Shown here: positions 45,254 through 53,746 of the stretch, one piece after another
Layout of the letters: the number at the start of each line of letters is the position of its first letter
Numbering within the stretch: position 1 is the stretch's first letter
Assembly: GCA_037968475.1 (NCBI GenBank)
Contig: JBBKVO010000001.1
Location: 1-64,000 of the forward strand
DNA from: SB11 sp037968475
Lineage (GTDB): Bacteria > Bacteroidota > Bacteroidia > UBA8524
Length of the DNA: 64,000 bases
Reading direction: 5' to 3'
Notes under the pieces: generated by a model
Seen by the model: the letters and a program-made list of their open reading frames with translations, nothing else
Database searches by the model: none
What the model was told of the DNA's origin: nothing
Made by a program: the position numbers and the translations under genes

Positions 45254-45684
45254 GAAGTTTCAAGTTTTTGGTTTATAGTTTTATGTTGCTATCGCACGCG
45301 CTTGTCATCTTGAGGCACTCGAAAGATGACAAGGGCGGCAATATTCTGGCTTGTGATCGGGAGAAATAGGGGCTAGGGATTGTTTAAGCCGCTAGGCTTT
45401 ATCCTCCGCACTGGTTCGAGTACCCTCACCATGACAACGCGCCAGCGTTGGGCTGTCATCCCGAACTTGTTTCGAGATCTCATTGCACAACAACCATTAA
45501 TACAGATGTAATGCTGAATCCCGATGGTAATCGGGATAGCATCACAGTTAACCTACTATCCAACAAGATAACACCTTGTTGATACTTTAAAATTTAAAAC
45601 AAACCCTTATTAAACTTTTGCCTTTTGGCATTAGCAGGGAGAGTATTTTGATTAATAAAATGTAATAACTAAAACTATAATATT
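45254..45684. repeat. Intergenic region filled with composite dispersed repeats
   Basis: About 45295-45545 contains fragments of the composite family: CTTGTCATCTTGAGG, GGGGCTAGGG with TTTAAGCCGCTAGGC, CACTGGTTCGAGTACCCTCA CCATGACAACGCGCCAGCG, and GTCATCCCGAACTTG. All recur at 55.1-55.8 kb. The last 130 bp are AT-rich and probably hold the promoter of the next gene. No coding frame is credible. Confidence 0.75.
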
Positions 45685-46197
45685 ATGGCCTTATTTACAA
45701 GGGGCAGCTTGTGTAAGCTATGCACGCTGCCCATGCAAAAACGCAACGAGGTGGTTATTTTTCCTCACCTTGTTGCCAATACGCACGATGCTTTGTTTGC
45801 CTTTAACGGTGCCGTGCTACACAAAACCTGTGTACGCACCCACCCTTGGGGTGCAATGGCTATGCGCCAAAAGCAATTTGTGCACGAAACCATTTTGCCC
45901 AATACCCAACGCCGTTGTGTATTGTGTCAAAACCAAGTAGAAAATGCAGCCCAATTAATTGCTACGGGGTTATTAACGGTAGATGAAAACCACCCCTTAT
46001 ATCGTTTCAACTGGATGGAAGCGCACAAGCGTTGCCTAAGCCACTGGGATGAGTTACCTGCTTTGGTGCATGAGTTAAAAACTTTTGCTAAAAGTGGCAA
46101 ATGGGTAGATTTTGACCCTCAACACAGGGCTATGGATAGCCTTATGGATGTTTTAATAGCCATTACACCAGGCCGTGCAGAAACTGCACAGCTATAA
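45685..46197 (+). CDS. Protein with two zinc-knuckle motifs
   Basis: The 170-residue cytoplasmic protein has a repeated pattern CxxC...HxxC: C10-K-L-C13 with HKTC, and CVLC with HKRC. Each set of four is suited to bind one zinc, like treble-clef or HNH-derived fingers. The intervening sequence is helical, with no nuclease catalytic motif evident. It has its own strong terminator. It is 430 bp from rtcB with repeats between, so a link is uncertain. Family not recognised. Confidence 0.75.
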   Translation: MALFTRGSLCKLCTLPMQKRNEVVIFPHLVANTHDALFAFNGAVLHKTCVRTHPWGAMAMRQKQFVHETILPNTQRRCVLCQNQVENAAQLIATGLLTVDENHPLYRFNWMEAHKRCLSHWDELPALVHELKTFAKSGKWVDFDPQHRAMDSLMDVLIAITPGRAETAQL

Positions 46198-46220
46198 TGC
46201 TAAACAAACATTTGCAGTAA

Positions 46221-46260
46221 AGAGGGAGGCCGCGCCTACGGCGCGGCCTCCCTCTTTTTT
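46221..46260 (+). terminator. Strong intrinsic terminator
   Basis: A perfect 16-bp GC-rich stem (AGAGGGAGGCCGCGCC, loop TAC, then its complement) is followed by TTTTT. It lies 23 bp after the zinc-knuckle gene. Confidence 0.95.
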
Positions 46261-46763
46261 ATTCTAATTACTACTGTTATTTTATCAATTAAAAGCTGGC
46301 GTGAGCATCCGCTCGTGCCGAAAATAATAGAGCGTCCGCTCATAAATGAAGGGCAATTGATTGTTCCTTTTCATCCCCCTGCCCCCTTCACTTACACACT
46401 TATGTTTCGACTCCGCTCAACAAGACAGCCCACAAGGGGAACAATGCAGTGCTTACAGTTTTGACACCATACGCAAAAACCAACGGGCAGTGGCGTGGCT
46501 TCCCTCCTTGTAGGGCTTGTGTGTGGATAAGGAGGGACTGAGGGTGGTAGAAGTTGCTTGTTGATTTTATGTTTTTCTTAATTCGAACTCACGTTGATGA
46601 ATTTGCCTGATTAAATTGAGTGCATTGAGTGCGGCTGACAGTCATTCCTGCGAAAGCAGGAATCTGTGGTAAGCATACTGCAAAACCATCGCGCAGATTC
46701 TCAATCAAGTTGAGAATGACGTTCCCACGCTCCTAATATTCTTCAAGTTTTTGATAATTTTTT
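46261..46763. other. Intergenic repeat-rich region
   Basis: It contains REP-like copy 3 (46295-46341), a TTTCGACTCCGCTCAACAAG fragment with CCCACAAGGGGA (46415-46442), and a CCTCCTTG...AAGGAGGGACTGAGGG fragment (46504-46550). A further fragment, GACAGTCATTCCTGCGAAAG...GAATGAC, spans 46630-46725. No gene is seen. Confidence 0.7.
46295..46341 (+). repeat. REP-like double-hairpin element, copy 3
   Basis: GCTGGCGTGAGCATCCGCTC, GTGCCGAAAATAATA, then GAGCGTCCGCTC. Two GAGC-NNCC-GCTC hairpins. Confidence 0.88.
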
Positions 46764-46806
46764 TATCATAAAAAAAGCAGGATGATTTAAAATCATCCTG
46801 CTTTTG
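46764..46806 (-). terminator. Intrinsic terminator of the YceI gene
   Basis: AAAAGCAGGATGATTT pairs with AAATCATCCTGCTTTT on either side of a 2-3 base loop, followed on the minus strand by a T-run. It begins 27 bp after the stop and can act in both directions. Confidence 0.92.
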
Positions 46807-46832
46807 GTTATTTAAGTTTACTCTGTTAAAAG

Positions 46833-47378
46833 TTATGCGGTAGCTGATTGAGCTTTAACCATTTCTACATTTAATACCAATTTCACATCTTCGCTTACTA
46901 CCAGTCCACCGGCTTCAGTCATTGCGCTCCATTGCAAACCATATTCTTTACGGTTTATTTTACCCGTAATTTCAAAGCCTGCGCGGGTCATACCCCAAGG
47001 GTCTACAGTAGTTCCGCCAAAATCAACATCCAATTCAATGTGTTTAGTGGTTTCGCGTATGGTTAAGTTACCTTTTAGTACATAGTCGCTATCATTTTTC
47101 TTTACCATTTCGGTGCTTTCAAACGTTAATGCAGGGTATTCTTCCGAGTTAAAAAAATCATCGCTACGTAGGTGATTATCACGGTCGGCCACTCCCGTAT
47201 CAACAGAAGCTGTTTTAGCTTCAAACCTAATTTTTGCCGTTGTAAAATCATCTCCCTCAGTTTCTGCACTTGCTGTAAACTCGTTAAATTTGCCTGATAC
47301 AGTAGATATTACCATGTGTTTCACTTTAAAGTGAATTTCGCTATGTACGTTGTCAATGTTCCAAGTTGTAGTTGCCAT
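46833..47378 (-). CDS. YceI-family protein
   Basis: The 181 residues match the YceI lipocalin-like barrel: WNIDNVHSEIHFKVKHMVIS, VSGKFNEF, DNHLRSDDFFNSEEYPALTF, and GFEITGKINRKEYGL. The family binds polyisoprenoid or other hydrophobic molecules. There is no signal peptide, so this member is likely cytoplasmic. It lies 108 bp downstream of pirin and is probably co-transcribed, although a 13-bp hairpin lies between them. Confidence 0.93.
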   Translation of the reverse strand: MATTTWNIDNVHSEIHFKVKHMVISTVSGKFNEFTASAETEGDDFTTAKIRFEAKTASVDTGVADRDNHLRSDDFFNSEEYPALTFESTEMVKKNDSDYVLKGNLTIRETTKHIELDVDFGGTTVDPWGMTRAGFEITGKINRKEYGLQWSAMTEAGGLVVSEDVKLVLNVEMVKAQSATA

Positions 47379-47444
47379 TATTTTATTTATTTATAAGGTT
47401 TTTAAATTTTGTTATTGCTCTAATTTATTTGTGGTTAATAGGTA

Positions 47445-47477
47445 GTGATTAGTGTTTGGTTTCTAAACACTAATCAC
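47445..47477. other. 13-bp inverted repeat between pirin and YceI genes
   Basis: GTGATTAGTGTTT and AAACACTAATCAC are separated by 7 bases. No T-run follows on either strand, so a classical terminator is unlikely. It may act as an mRNA-processing or stability hairpin that sets the ratio of the two products. Confidence 0.6.
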
Positions 47478-47486
47478 CAAGCTCCC

Positions 47487-48359
47487 TTATATAACCATAG
47501 GTACTTCCATCAACAGCAATTCGGCATCGCTATCCGCGGTTATATCTATGCTATCAACATCCCATACACCAAAGCCATCGCGTTGGTTTAGGGTTTGTCC
47601 GTTTATGCTCACATCACCTTTTAGCACAAAAGCATATATGCCGTTGCCTTTTAGGTTGAGTTTGTGGTTGGTGCTAAAACCTTCTTTAAGATTGCCCAAG
47701 TAAAACCAAGCATCTTGGTTTATCCATACACCCTCGGCATCTTTATTGGGCGATACTATTTGTTGTAGCTTATTATCGCGGTCGGCAGACTCAAGTGTTA
47801 TTTGGTCGTAGCGAGGTTCAATGTCTTTTTGTTTTGGAAAAACCCATATCTGCAAAAAGTTCACCTTACTGTCTTTGTTCTTATTATACTCGCTGTGGTA
47901 AATCCCTGTACCCGCACTCATCACCTGTATGTCGTTTTGACGTATCACCGCCACATTATTCATACTGTCTTTGTGCTCCAAATCACCACTAAGCGGTATC
48001 GAAATAATTTCCATATTGGCGTGCGGATGCGTGCCAAAGCCCATGCCCCCATCAACAATATCATCGTTTAGTACACGTAGTGCACCAAAGTGCATACGAT
48101 CGGGATTCATGTAGTTAGCAAAGCTAAAAGTGTGGTGTGTGTCTAGCCATCCATGGTTAGCGTGGCCGCGCGTTGCAGCCGTGTGCAATACTGTGTTCAT
48201 TGTTTTAATCTCCTTATTAGGTATATGGTTGTAGCCTATATTTTTAGTGTGTCCACTAGTATTACCAAACAGCTTAGCTGCCCAGCCTCCAACGCTTAAA
48301 ACTCCTGCACTTAGTAGGCTGCCTTTTATAAAGTTTTTACGGTTCATATCAGTTGACAT
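47487..48359 (-). CDS. Pirin-family protein with an N-terminal export-like leader
   Basis: From M54 (MNTVLHTAATRGHANHGWLD) the protein is a standard bicupin pirin. Metal ligands are seen in GTHPHANMEI and GTGIYHSEYN, the usual 3-His 1-Glu set. Pirins act as quercetinases or redox regulators. Residues 1-53 are extra: MNRKNFIKGSLLSAGVLSVG followed by GWAAKLF resembles a Tat/Sec signal, with RK rather than RR. A second possible start is M5 (48347). This member may be periplasmic. It is transcribed from a promoter with a perfect palindrome. Confidence 0.9.
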   Translation of the reverse strand: MSTDMNRKNFIKGSLLSAGVLSVGGWAAKLFGNTSGHTKNIGYNHIPNKEIKTMNTVLHTAATRGHANHGWLDTHHTFSFANYMNPDRMHFGALRVLNDDIVDGGMGFGTHPHANMEIISIPLSGDLEHKDSMNNVAVIRQNDIQVMSAGTGIYHSEYNKNKDSKVNFLQIWVFPKQKDIEPRYDQITLESADRDNKLQQIVSPNKDAEGVWINQDAWFYLGNLKEGFSTNHKLNLKGNGIYAFVLKGDVSINGQTLNQRDGFGVWDVDSIDITADSDAELLLMEVPMVI

Positions 48360-48373
48360 TTAGTTTAGTACTT

Positions 48374-48405
48374 CAAATATAAAATACATATTTGTATATA
48401 CAAAT
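48374..48405 (-). promoter_or_regulatory. Pirin promoter with 16-bp palindromic operator
   Basis: On the minus strand TTTG (48404-48401), 19 bp, then TATATTTG (48381-48374) is a textbook Bacteroidota promoter. The perfect palindrome ATTTGTATATACAAAT (48390-48405) covers the -33 element and would block it when bound by a dimeric repressor. No regulator gene lies beside it. Confidence 0.75.
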
Positions 48406-48454
48406 GTTGTACCAAACAATTTTATGAAAAAATTATTAATCTTAATAAAAACAC

Positions 48455-48462
48455 TACCTTTG
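48455..48462 (+). promoter_or_regulatory. -7 box of the NifU-like gene
   Basis: A perfect TACCTTTG lies 29 bp before the ATG at 48492. The -33 element is not clear. Confidence 0.5.
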
Positions 48463-48491
48463 TAGAACCATTCTAAATAAGATTAAGTTTT

Positions 48492-49058
48492 ATGGCAACG
48501 CAAGAATTAATAAACATATATACAGAGGCCACTCCCAACCCTGAAACTATGAAGTTTGTGGCCAATCGCATGATACTTCCCGATGATAGTGCCGATTTTC
48601 AAACCCGCCAAGCAGCATTAAAATCGCCGTTGGCTGCCAAATTATTCGAGTACCCTTTTGTAAACGCAGTGTTTATAATGAACAACTTTGTTACAGTAAC
48701 TAAGTTAAGTACATACGAGTGGTTTGATATTAGCCCTAAGTTAAAAGAATTTGTAAAAGAATACCTTGAAAGTGGTGCTGAAATACTACTTCCAACAGAA
48801 AAAAAAGTAACTAACGAGAACGACAGTGAAACTGTTGTGAAAATAAAAAATATGTTGGATACCTACGTGAAACCTGCGGTAGAAATGGATGGCGGCGCCA
48901 TTACCTTTCAATCGTTTGAAGAAGGTGTGGTAAAGGTTGAGCTTCGTGGCTCATGCAGCGGTTGCCCATCATCAACCATCACCCTAAAAGCAGGTATCGA
49001 AAATATGCTAAAACGTATGGTGCCTGAAGTAGAAGCGGTAGAAGCCGTAGCTATGTAA
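48492..49058 (+). CDS. NifU-like Fe-S scaffold/carrier protein
   Basis: The 188 residues are an N-terminal Nfu_N domain (YTEATPNPETMKFVANRMIL, DISPKLKEFVKEYL) and a C-terminal NifU/Nfu domain with the cluster-binding CxxC in RGSCSGCPSSTITLKAGIEN. It delivers 4Fe-4S clusters to apo-enzymes. It is monocistronic, with a clear terminator. Full length and intact motif. Confidence 0.95.
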   Translation: MATQELINIYTEATPNPETMKFVANRMILPDDSADFQTRQAALKSPLAAKLFEYPFVNAVFIMNNFVTVTKLSTYEWFDISPKLKEFVKEYLESGAEILLPTEKKVTNENDSETVVKIKNMLDTYVKPAVEMDGGAITFQSFEEGVVKVELRGSCSGCPSSTITLKAGIENMLKRMVPEVEAVEAVAM

Positions 49059-49079
49059 GCCCAAACAGTATTGAATAGT

Positions 49080-49110
49080 AAAGGCGGTGTATTTACACCG
49101 CCTTTTTTGT
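49080..49110 (+). terminator. Intrinsic terminator of the NifU-like gene
   Basis: AAGGCGGTGTA / TACACCGCCTT with a 2-base loop, then TTTTT, 23 bp after the stop. Confidence 0.9.
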
Positions 49111-49219
49111 TTATTGGCTACCAATTACACTTATACGGTAGTTTATTGCACATTTTTTAAAGAAAAGAGAGTATTAATTGATTTAAATTTGCAAGACACA
49201 CATTAGTAGCACCAAAACT

Positions 49220-49705
49220 TTGAAAGTCTTATTTGTTTGCTTGGGTAATATTTGCCGTTCGCCAATGGCGGAGGGTGTTTTCATGCAATTAGTAGAAAAA
49301 GAAGGTCTTGCCAATAAAATAACTACCGATTCGGCTGGTACATCGCGCTACCACATAGGCAGCTTGCCCGATGAGCGCATGCGCCAAGTAGCAAAAAACT
49401 ATGGTATAGAGCTTACCCACAAAGCCCGCCAACTTAGCTTTGGCGATTTTTACGATTTCCACTACATAGTGGCTATGGATAGCCAAAATTTAGAAGACAT
49501 TATTTCTGAAAAACCTGTAAACGACGATCATCGTGCTAAAATAGTGCTGATGCGCCAATACGACCCTCAAGCTAACGAACTGGATGTTCCAGACCCCTAT
49601 TATGGTGGTGTTGAAGGTTTTGAAAATGTATATCAAATGCTGCACCGCAGCTGCCAAAATTTACTAAGCGAAGTAAAAGAAGAACTTGCTGCACGCTTGG
49701 TGTAA
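49220..49705 (+). CDS. Low-molecular-weight protein-tyrosine phosphatase
   Basis: The start is TTG 49220, immediately before KVLFVCLGNICRSPMAEGVF, which is the normal LMW-PTP N-terminus; no ATG is available. The P-loop C7-x5-R13-S is intact, as is the general-acid Asp in DVPDPYYGG. The 161 residues are normal family length. It dephosphorylates tyrosine-phosphorylated proteins, often partners of polysaccharide kinases, but it is far from the polysaccharide locus here. Confidence 0.93.
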   Translation: MKVLFVCLGNICRSPMAEGVFMQLVEKEGLANKITTDSAGTSRYHIGSLPDERMRQVAKNYGIELTHKARQLSFGDFYDFHYIVAMDSQNLEDIISEKPVNDDHRAKIVLMRQYDPQANELDVPDPYYGGVEGFENVYQMLHRSCQNLLSEVKEELAARLV

Positions 49706-50232
49706 GTTGACTATACTTGGGCAAAATTCTTTGCTTTATTCTTTCATCTTAATACTTAACAAGAATTTTCTTGAAAAAAGGGTTCAATCCTATTATTTAT
49801 AAATCGACTAAAACTTGGGGATGAGAAGATAATAAAATCAATACACCAACTTCTACCTCCCTCAGTTCTATCTCATCAACACGCAAGCCATACAATAAGA
49901 GGCTATTAGGTTAATCTCAAATACATTCGGGATGAACTATAAATGCGCAAGCAAAGGGGTAGTTAGATAAGGGGACAACCAGTAGTACTTCACTACCGAG
50001 CGGACGCTCTATTATTTTCGGCACGAGCGGACGCTCGAGCCAGCGTTTAATTGAAAAAATATTATTGAACGCAAAATGTGTGTTCGCTTAACCCCAACTG
50101 AGGCTAACCTAGCTATAGCACCTCACTATCTCCAACCTTAAATGATAATTGTTTACTGAAAAACAACCTCTTAATAAACTGTTAATAGTATAATGCCAAA
50201 TAGCACTTATTTTCGTGGCGTAAGAAAATTAA
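49706..50232. other. Intergenic region with REP-like copy 4
   Basis: About 290 bp without visible structure is followed by the double-hairpin element at 49998-50044 and 190 bp leading to the TonB-receptor gene. A TATTTTCG box (about 50208-50215) could be its -7 element. No gene is seen. Confidence 0.6.
49998..50044 (-). repeat. REP-like double-hairpin element, copy 4
   Basis: Minus orientation: GCTGGCTCGAGCGTCCGCTC, GTGCCGAAAATAATA, GAGCGTCCGCTC. It is nearly the same as copy 1. Confidence 0.88.
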
Positions 50233-53100
50233 ATGGAGTTTCGGTTTAAAAAAGTTGCCCTTTGGCTATTGCTACTTGTATTGCCTGCTGCACTGTGGGC
50301 ACAAACGGGTACAATAAAAGGCCGTATTACGGATAAAAAGACCAAAGAAGGCATGGTGGGAGCCACCGTTATTATAAAAGGTTCATCTATTGGTGCTCCT
50401 TCTGATTTAGAAGGATATTATATTATTGAGAACGTAAAACCGGGCACATATACCTTAGAAATCAGGGTAATAGGCTACCAATCGGCACTTATTACAGGTG
50501 TAAAAGTTGCAGCGGGACAAACGATAGAAAAAGATGCTGAAATAAGCGAGCAAACGGTTGATGTGGGTGAAGTAGTAGTAATAGGTGAAAAACCTTTGGT
50601 TGATGTTGAAGTACCTCGAACTTTAAATACTGTAGGTAAAGACCAAATTGATGAAGCACCCGTACGCCAAATACAGGCCATAATAAACACCCAGCCTGGT
50701 GTAGTAAACACCCCCGCAGGTGTGTTTATACGTGGCGGCCGTACCTACGAAACAGGTTTTCTGATTGACGGTGTATCGGCCAAAGACCCTTTGGCAGGTA
50801 CAGGTTTTGGTATTGATATAGGCTCTAACGCATTAAGCTCGGTAGATATTAATACTGGTGGAGCTACTGCTGATGTTGGCGATGCTACATCGGGAGTGGT
50901 AAATGCCAAAACACGTTCGGGTGGCGACAGTATGGAAATTTCTGTTTTCCATAAGCGGGATAATTTTGGGTTTAATAAAGATTTAAAATCAACATGGAAC
51001 TCACAAGTAAGTGAAATAACAATAGGTGGCCCTGCTAGATGGCTTTTTCATAAAGACCCCAAAAGACTGCGCTATTTTGTTGCCCTACGCAGCTATTTTA
51101 CGGATAACTATACGCTAAACCCACCCAACCAAGTAAAATCATCCATATATCCCAATACAGGTTTAACACCTTATTTAGATAACCGTTGGAGTGCTTTGCT
51201 AAAACTAAATTATAGAATAGACAGTACAAAAACGATAAGCCTTACCTATAACAAAACCATTACGGTAAACCAAGATGTAAATATGCTGCGCATTACAGGT
51301 AATGATGTACCCTTTTCGCCCGGTTATCAATATAGCTTTCAACAGCAAATGGATAATGCCAACACCTTTACCCACGATGCTAACTTGATGATTGTGAACT
51401 TTAAGCATCTGCTGCGTAAAAAATTTAACTACGAGGTTACCGCCTCGCGCTTTTTTGCCCGCTTGCGTGCTGATGCCAACGGAAGGGACTGGAGGCCTAA
51501 TGTGGTTAATAGTGAGTTTGACCCACGCTCGATAGTATCTTATCCCGTAGGTGTATATAATCCAAACGACAGTGTTGTATTTGTAAACCCAGCACCAGGG
51601 GTATACAACAACGGTGGTATAGCCACCCTTTGGCACGACCATTTTATTGAAGAATATACGCTGAAAGCCGTTGGCAATATTATCACACAAAACCCTGAGG
51701 ACAACTCGCTAAACAAACTTTCGTTTGGTGTTGAAGTGAAAATGCAAGATTTGCAATGGATAGATATTGGTCGCCCTTGGGTAGGCGCTCCTATTCAACT
51801 GGCAAATGGCACCACTACACAATCGTACCGATTGGGAGATTATAGCGAGGCTTGGCGTGTAAAACCATCACGCGGTGGTGTTTTTGTTACTGATAGGGTA
51901 CGCTACAAAGGTTTGATAGCCGAAGTAGGCGCACGTTTTGAATATTGGATGCCCGGCAAGTATATAGATGATGCCATAAACAATCCACGCTCGCAAATAC
52001 GCGATGAAATTCGCCAAGACTATATTAACAGTTCTACCGAAATATTAGGTCGCAGGTTCAAGTTTAGGTTTTTGCCAAAAATATCTGCATCATTCCCTAT
52101 CAACCAAAAACAAATGCTGTTTTTCAATTATGGACACAGCACCATACTTCCCCATCCATCGTTTGTATACACGGGCTTAGACCCTTATTATAGCGACCGT
52201 TCAACAATAGCCCGTTTGGGTAATCCTAACCTAAACCCTGAGGTAAGTATATCGTATGAGCTTGGACTAAAAACAGCCATTACCGATAATGATGTACTAA
52301 CCACATCAGCCTACTGGCGTGATAATTACGATTTTATAACCACTGCCAGCATTTTGGTGAAAGATGTAACAGGCAGAGAAGTATCGCGTTCAGTACGTAT
52401 TAATAGCGATTATGCACGTATACGCGGTATAGAAGTTGGTTACTTAAAACGTATTGGCAAGTGGTATCAAGGTCAAATATCAGTTGCATATATGGTGGCC
52501 ACTGGACAAAGCGCATCAGCATCAGAAACTTTAAAAGAAATTTTGGGCGAAGGAAACCGACAAGATACTCGTGAATTCTTTTTGCCCTGGAGTAGCCCTT
52601 GGGACGTGAAAATGAACCACGTGTTTATTTTGAATAATAAAAGCGGCTATTGGGGTAAAAAATGGCTCAATCGTATGTCGTTTTACCTTGAAGGGGTGCT
52701 TCGTTCAGGGATTCGCTATACTCCTTATGTATACCAAGGCACTGAGCCTGCTACCGGCCGACCTATATATGTGCAAGACCAAAACGCCAACTCTCGTTAC
52801 TCTGAGTTGGGACGATATACTTTCAATCTTGATTTTAACTATAAAAAATGGTGGAACGTAAAAGGTATGCAAATAGCTTGGACAGTAGAGATTACTAATT
52901 TGCTTAATACGCTTAATACTGCCCGTGTAAACCCTGTTACAGGCCGCGCATGGCAACAAGGCGACCCTGTGCCAACGGAATGGCGCGACCCAAGCTACCC
53001 CGACCCTCGCGACCCTCGCTCAAGTGGTACTCCTCCAAACGACCCTTCACGCTATATGGCACAACGCCATATTATGACTGGTATTAGCGTTAAGTTTTAA
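50233..53100 (+). CDS. TonB-dependent receptor with CarboxypepD_reg-like N-domain
   Basis: The 955 residues comprise a signal peptide (KKVALWLLLLVLPAALWAQ), a CarboxypepD_reg-like domain at about 24-100 (TIKGRITDKKTKEGMVGATV), and a plug at about 115-230 (PVRQIQAIINTQPGVVN, GVFIRGGRTYETGFLIDGVS). A 22-strand-type barrel ends MTGISVKF. It imports a substrate through the outer membrane with TonB/ExbB energy. No SusD partner lies next to it, so it is probably not a glycan-import (Sus) pair. The substrate is unknown. Confidence 0.93.
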   Translation: MEFRFKKVALWLLLLVLPAALWAQTGTIKGRITDKKTKEGMVGATVIIKGSSIGAPSDLEGYYIIENVKPGTYTLEIRVIGYQSALITGVKVAAGQTIEKDAEISEQTVDVGEVVVIGEKPLVDVEVPRTLNTVGKDQIDEAPVRQIQAIINTQPGVVNTPAGVFIRGGRTYETGFLIDGVSAKDPLAGTGFGIDIGSNALSSVDINTGGATADVGDATSGVVNAKTRSGGDSMEISVFHKRDNFGFNKDLKSTWNSQVSEITIGGPARWLFHKDPKRLRYFVALRSYFTDNYTLNPPNQVKSSIYPNTGLTPYLDNRWSALLKLNYRIDSTKTISLTYNKTITVNQDVNMLRITGNDVPFSPGYQYSFQQQMDNANTFTHDANLMIVNFKHLLRKKFNYEVTASRFFARLRADANGRDWRPNVVNSEFDPRSIVSYPVGVYNPNDSVVFVNPAPGVYNNGGIATLWHDHFIEEYTLKAVGNIITQNPEDNSLNKLSFGVEVKMQDLQWIDIGRPWVGAPIQLANGTTTQSYRLGDYSEAWRVKPSRGGVFVTDRVRYKGLIAEVGARFEYWMPGKYIDDAINNPRSQIRDEIRQDYINSSTEILGRRFKFRFLPKISASFPINQKQMLFFNYGHSTILPHPSFVYTGLDPYYSDRSTIARLGNPNLNPEVSISYELGLKTAITDNDVLTTSAYWRDNYDFITTASILVKDVTGREVSRSVRINSDYARIRGIEVGYLKRIGKWYQGQISVAYMVATGQSASASETLKEILGEGNRQDTREFFLPWSSPWDVKMNHVFILNNKSGYWGKKWLNRMSFYLEGVLRSGIRYTPYVYQGTEPATGRPIYVQDQNANSRYSELGRYTFNLDFNYKKWWNVKGMQIAWTVEITNLLNTLNTARVNPVTGRAWQQGDPVPTEWRDPSYPDPRDPRSSGTPPNDPSRYMAQRHIMTGISVKF

Positions 53101-53226
53101 GGCTTTTTTCATTTATCATTAAGCAGTTACCAATTAAGGGGGGCAAATTTGAAATCCTTATTCTTCACTTTAGCGACCTCTTTGCACACACGCCCTTCGA
53201 CAAGCTCTGGATGACAACCGCACTTT

Positions 53227-53273
53227 GCTGGTGAGAACGTCCGCTCGTGCCCAAAATAATAGAGCATCCGCTC
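53227..53273 (+). repeat. REP-like double-hairpin element, copy 5
   Basis: GCTGGTGAGAACGTCCGCTC, GTGCCCAAAATAATA, GAGCATCCGCTC. The first hairpin is degraded. Confidence 0.82.
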
Positions 53274-53508
53274 GGTGGTGAAGTGCGATTGGTTGTTTTT
53301 ATCATCCCCCTGCCCTCTTCGCTTACGCACTTATCCTTCGACTTCGCTCAGATTACAGTGCACAAGGGGGACAATGCAGTGCTATACCCCGTTTCCCGAA
53401 GCGTCCTCGCTTCGGGATAGCGAGTGGCAGCGTCTCGCTACAAACAAGATTTCGAGTGGACTTTAACAAGAATAAACTTCAAGCGTGGACGCTTGAAGGA
53501 ACACCAAA

Positions 53509-53560
53509 GCTGGCATGAGCGTCCGCTCGTGCCGAACAATAAAGTAGCATCCGCTACCTG
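53509..53560 (+). repeat. REP-like double-hairpin element, copy 6
   Basis: GCTGGCATGAGCGTCCGCTC, GTGCCGAACAATAAA, GTAGCATCCGCTACCTG. It has the GTAGC-type second hairpin, as in copies 2 and 7. Confidence 0.88.
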
Positions 53561-53746
53561 ATAAACAGTTCCATCCTCCAATCCTTCCCTATCTTTCGAG
53601 AGCCTCAAGACAGCAACCGTATAAGTACCCTTCAACAAGTTCAGGACGGCAACCCACAAGTGAAAACTAATAACTCATCGCCGTTTTTGTATTTAAAACG
53701 AATGTTGTTTGCCGCCAATTGATTATTTTAGTAACAAATTTTCGCC

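Larger units (their letters stand above)
53101..53746. repeat. 646-bp intergenic region packed with dispersed repeats
   Basis: In order: short AAATG-type repeat (53105-53130), CGCCCTTCGACAAGCTCTGG fragment (53187), REP copy 5 (53227-53273), and CCTTCGACTTCGCTCAGATT fragment with CACAAGGGGGA (53335). A perfect 10-bp hairpin CTTCAAGCGT-GG-ACGCTTGAAG (53478-53499), REP copy 6 (53509-53560) and a CCTTCAACAAGTTCAGGACG fragment (53629) follow. Open frames here are repeat-derived. Confidence 0.8.

Noticed and set aside
53275..53466. 63-codon plus-strand frame
   Set aside because: It is made of CCTTCGACTTCGCTC-type dispersed repeat fragments.
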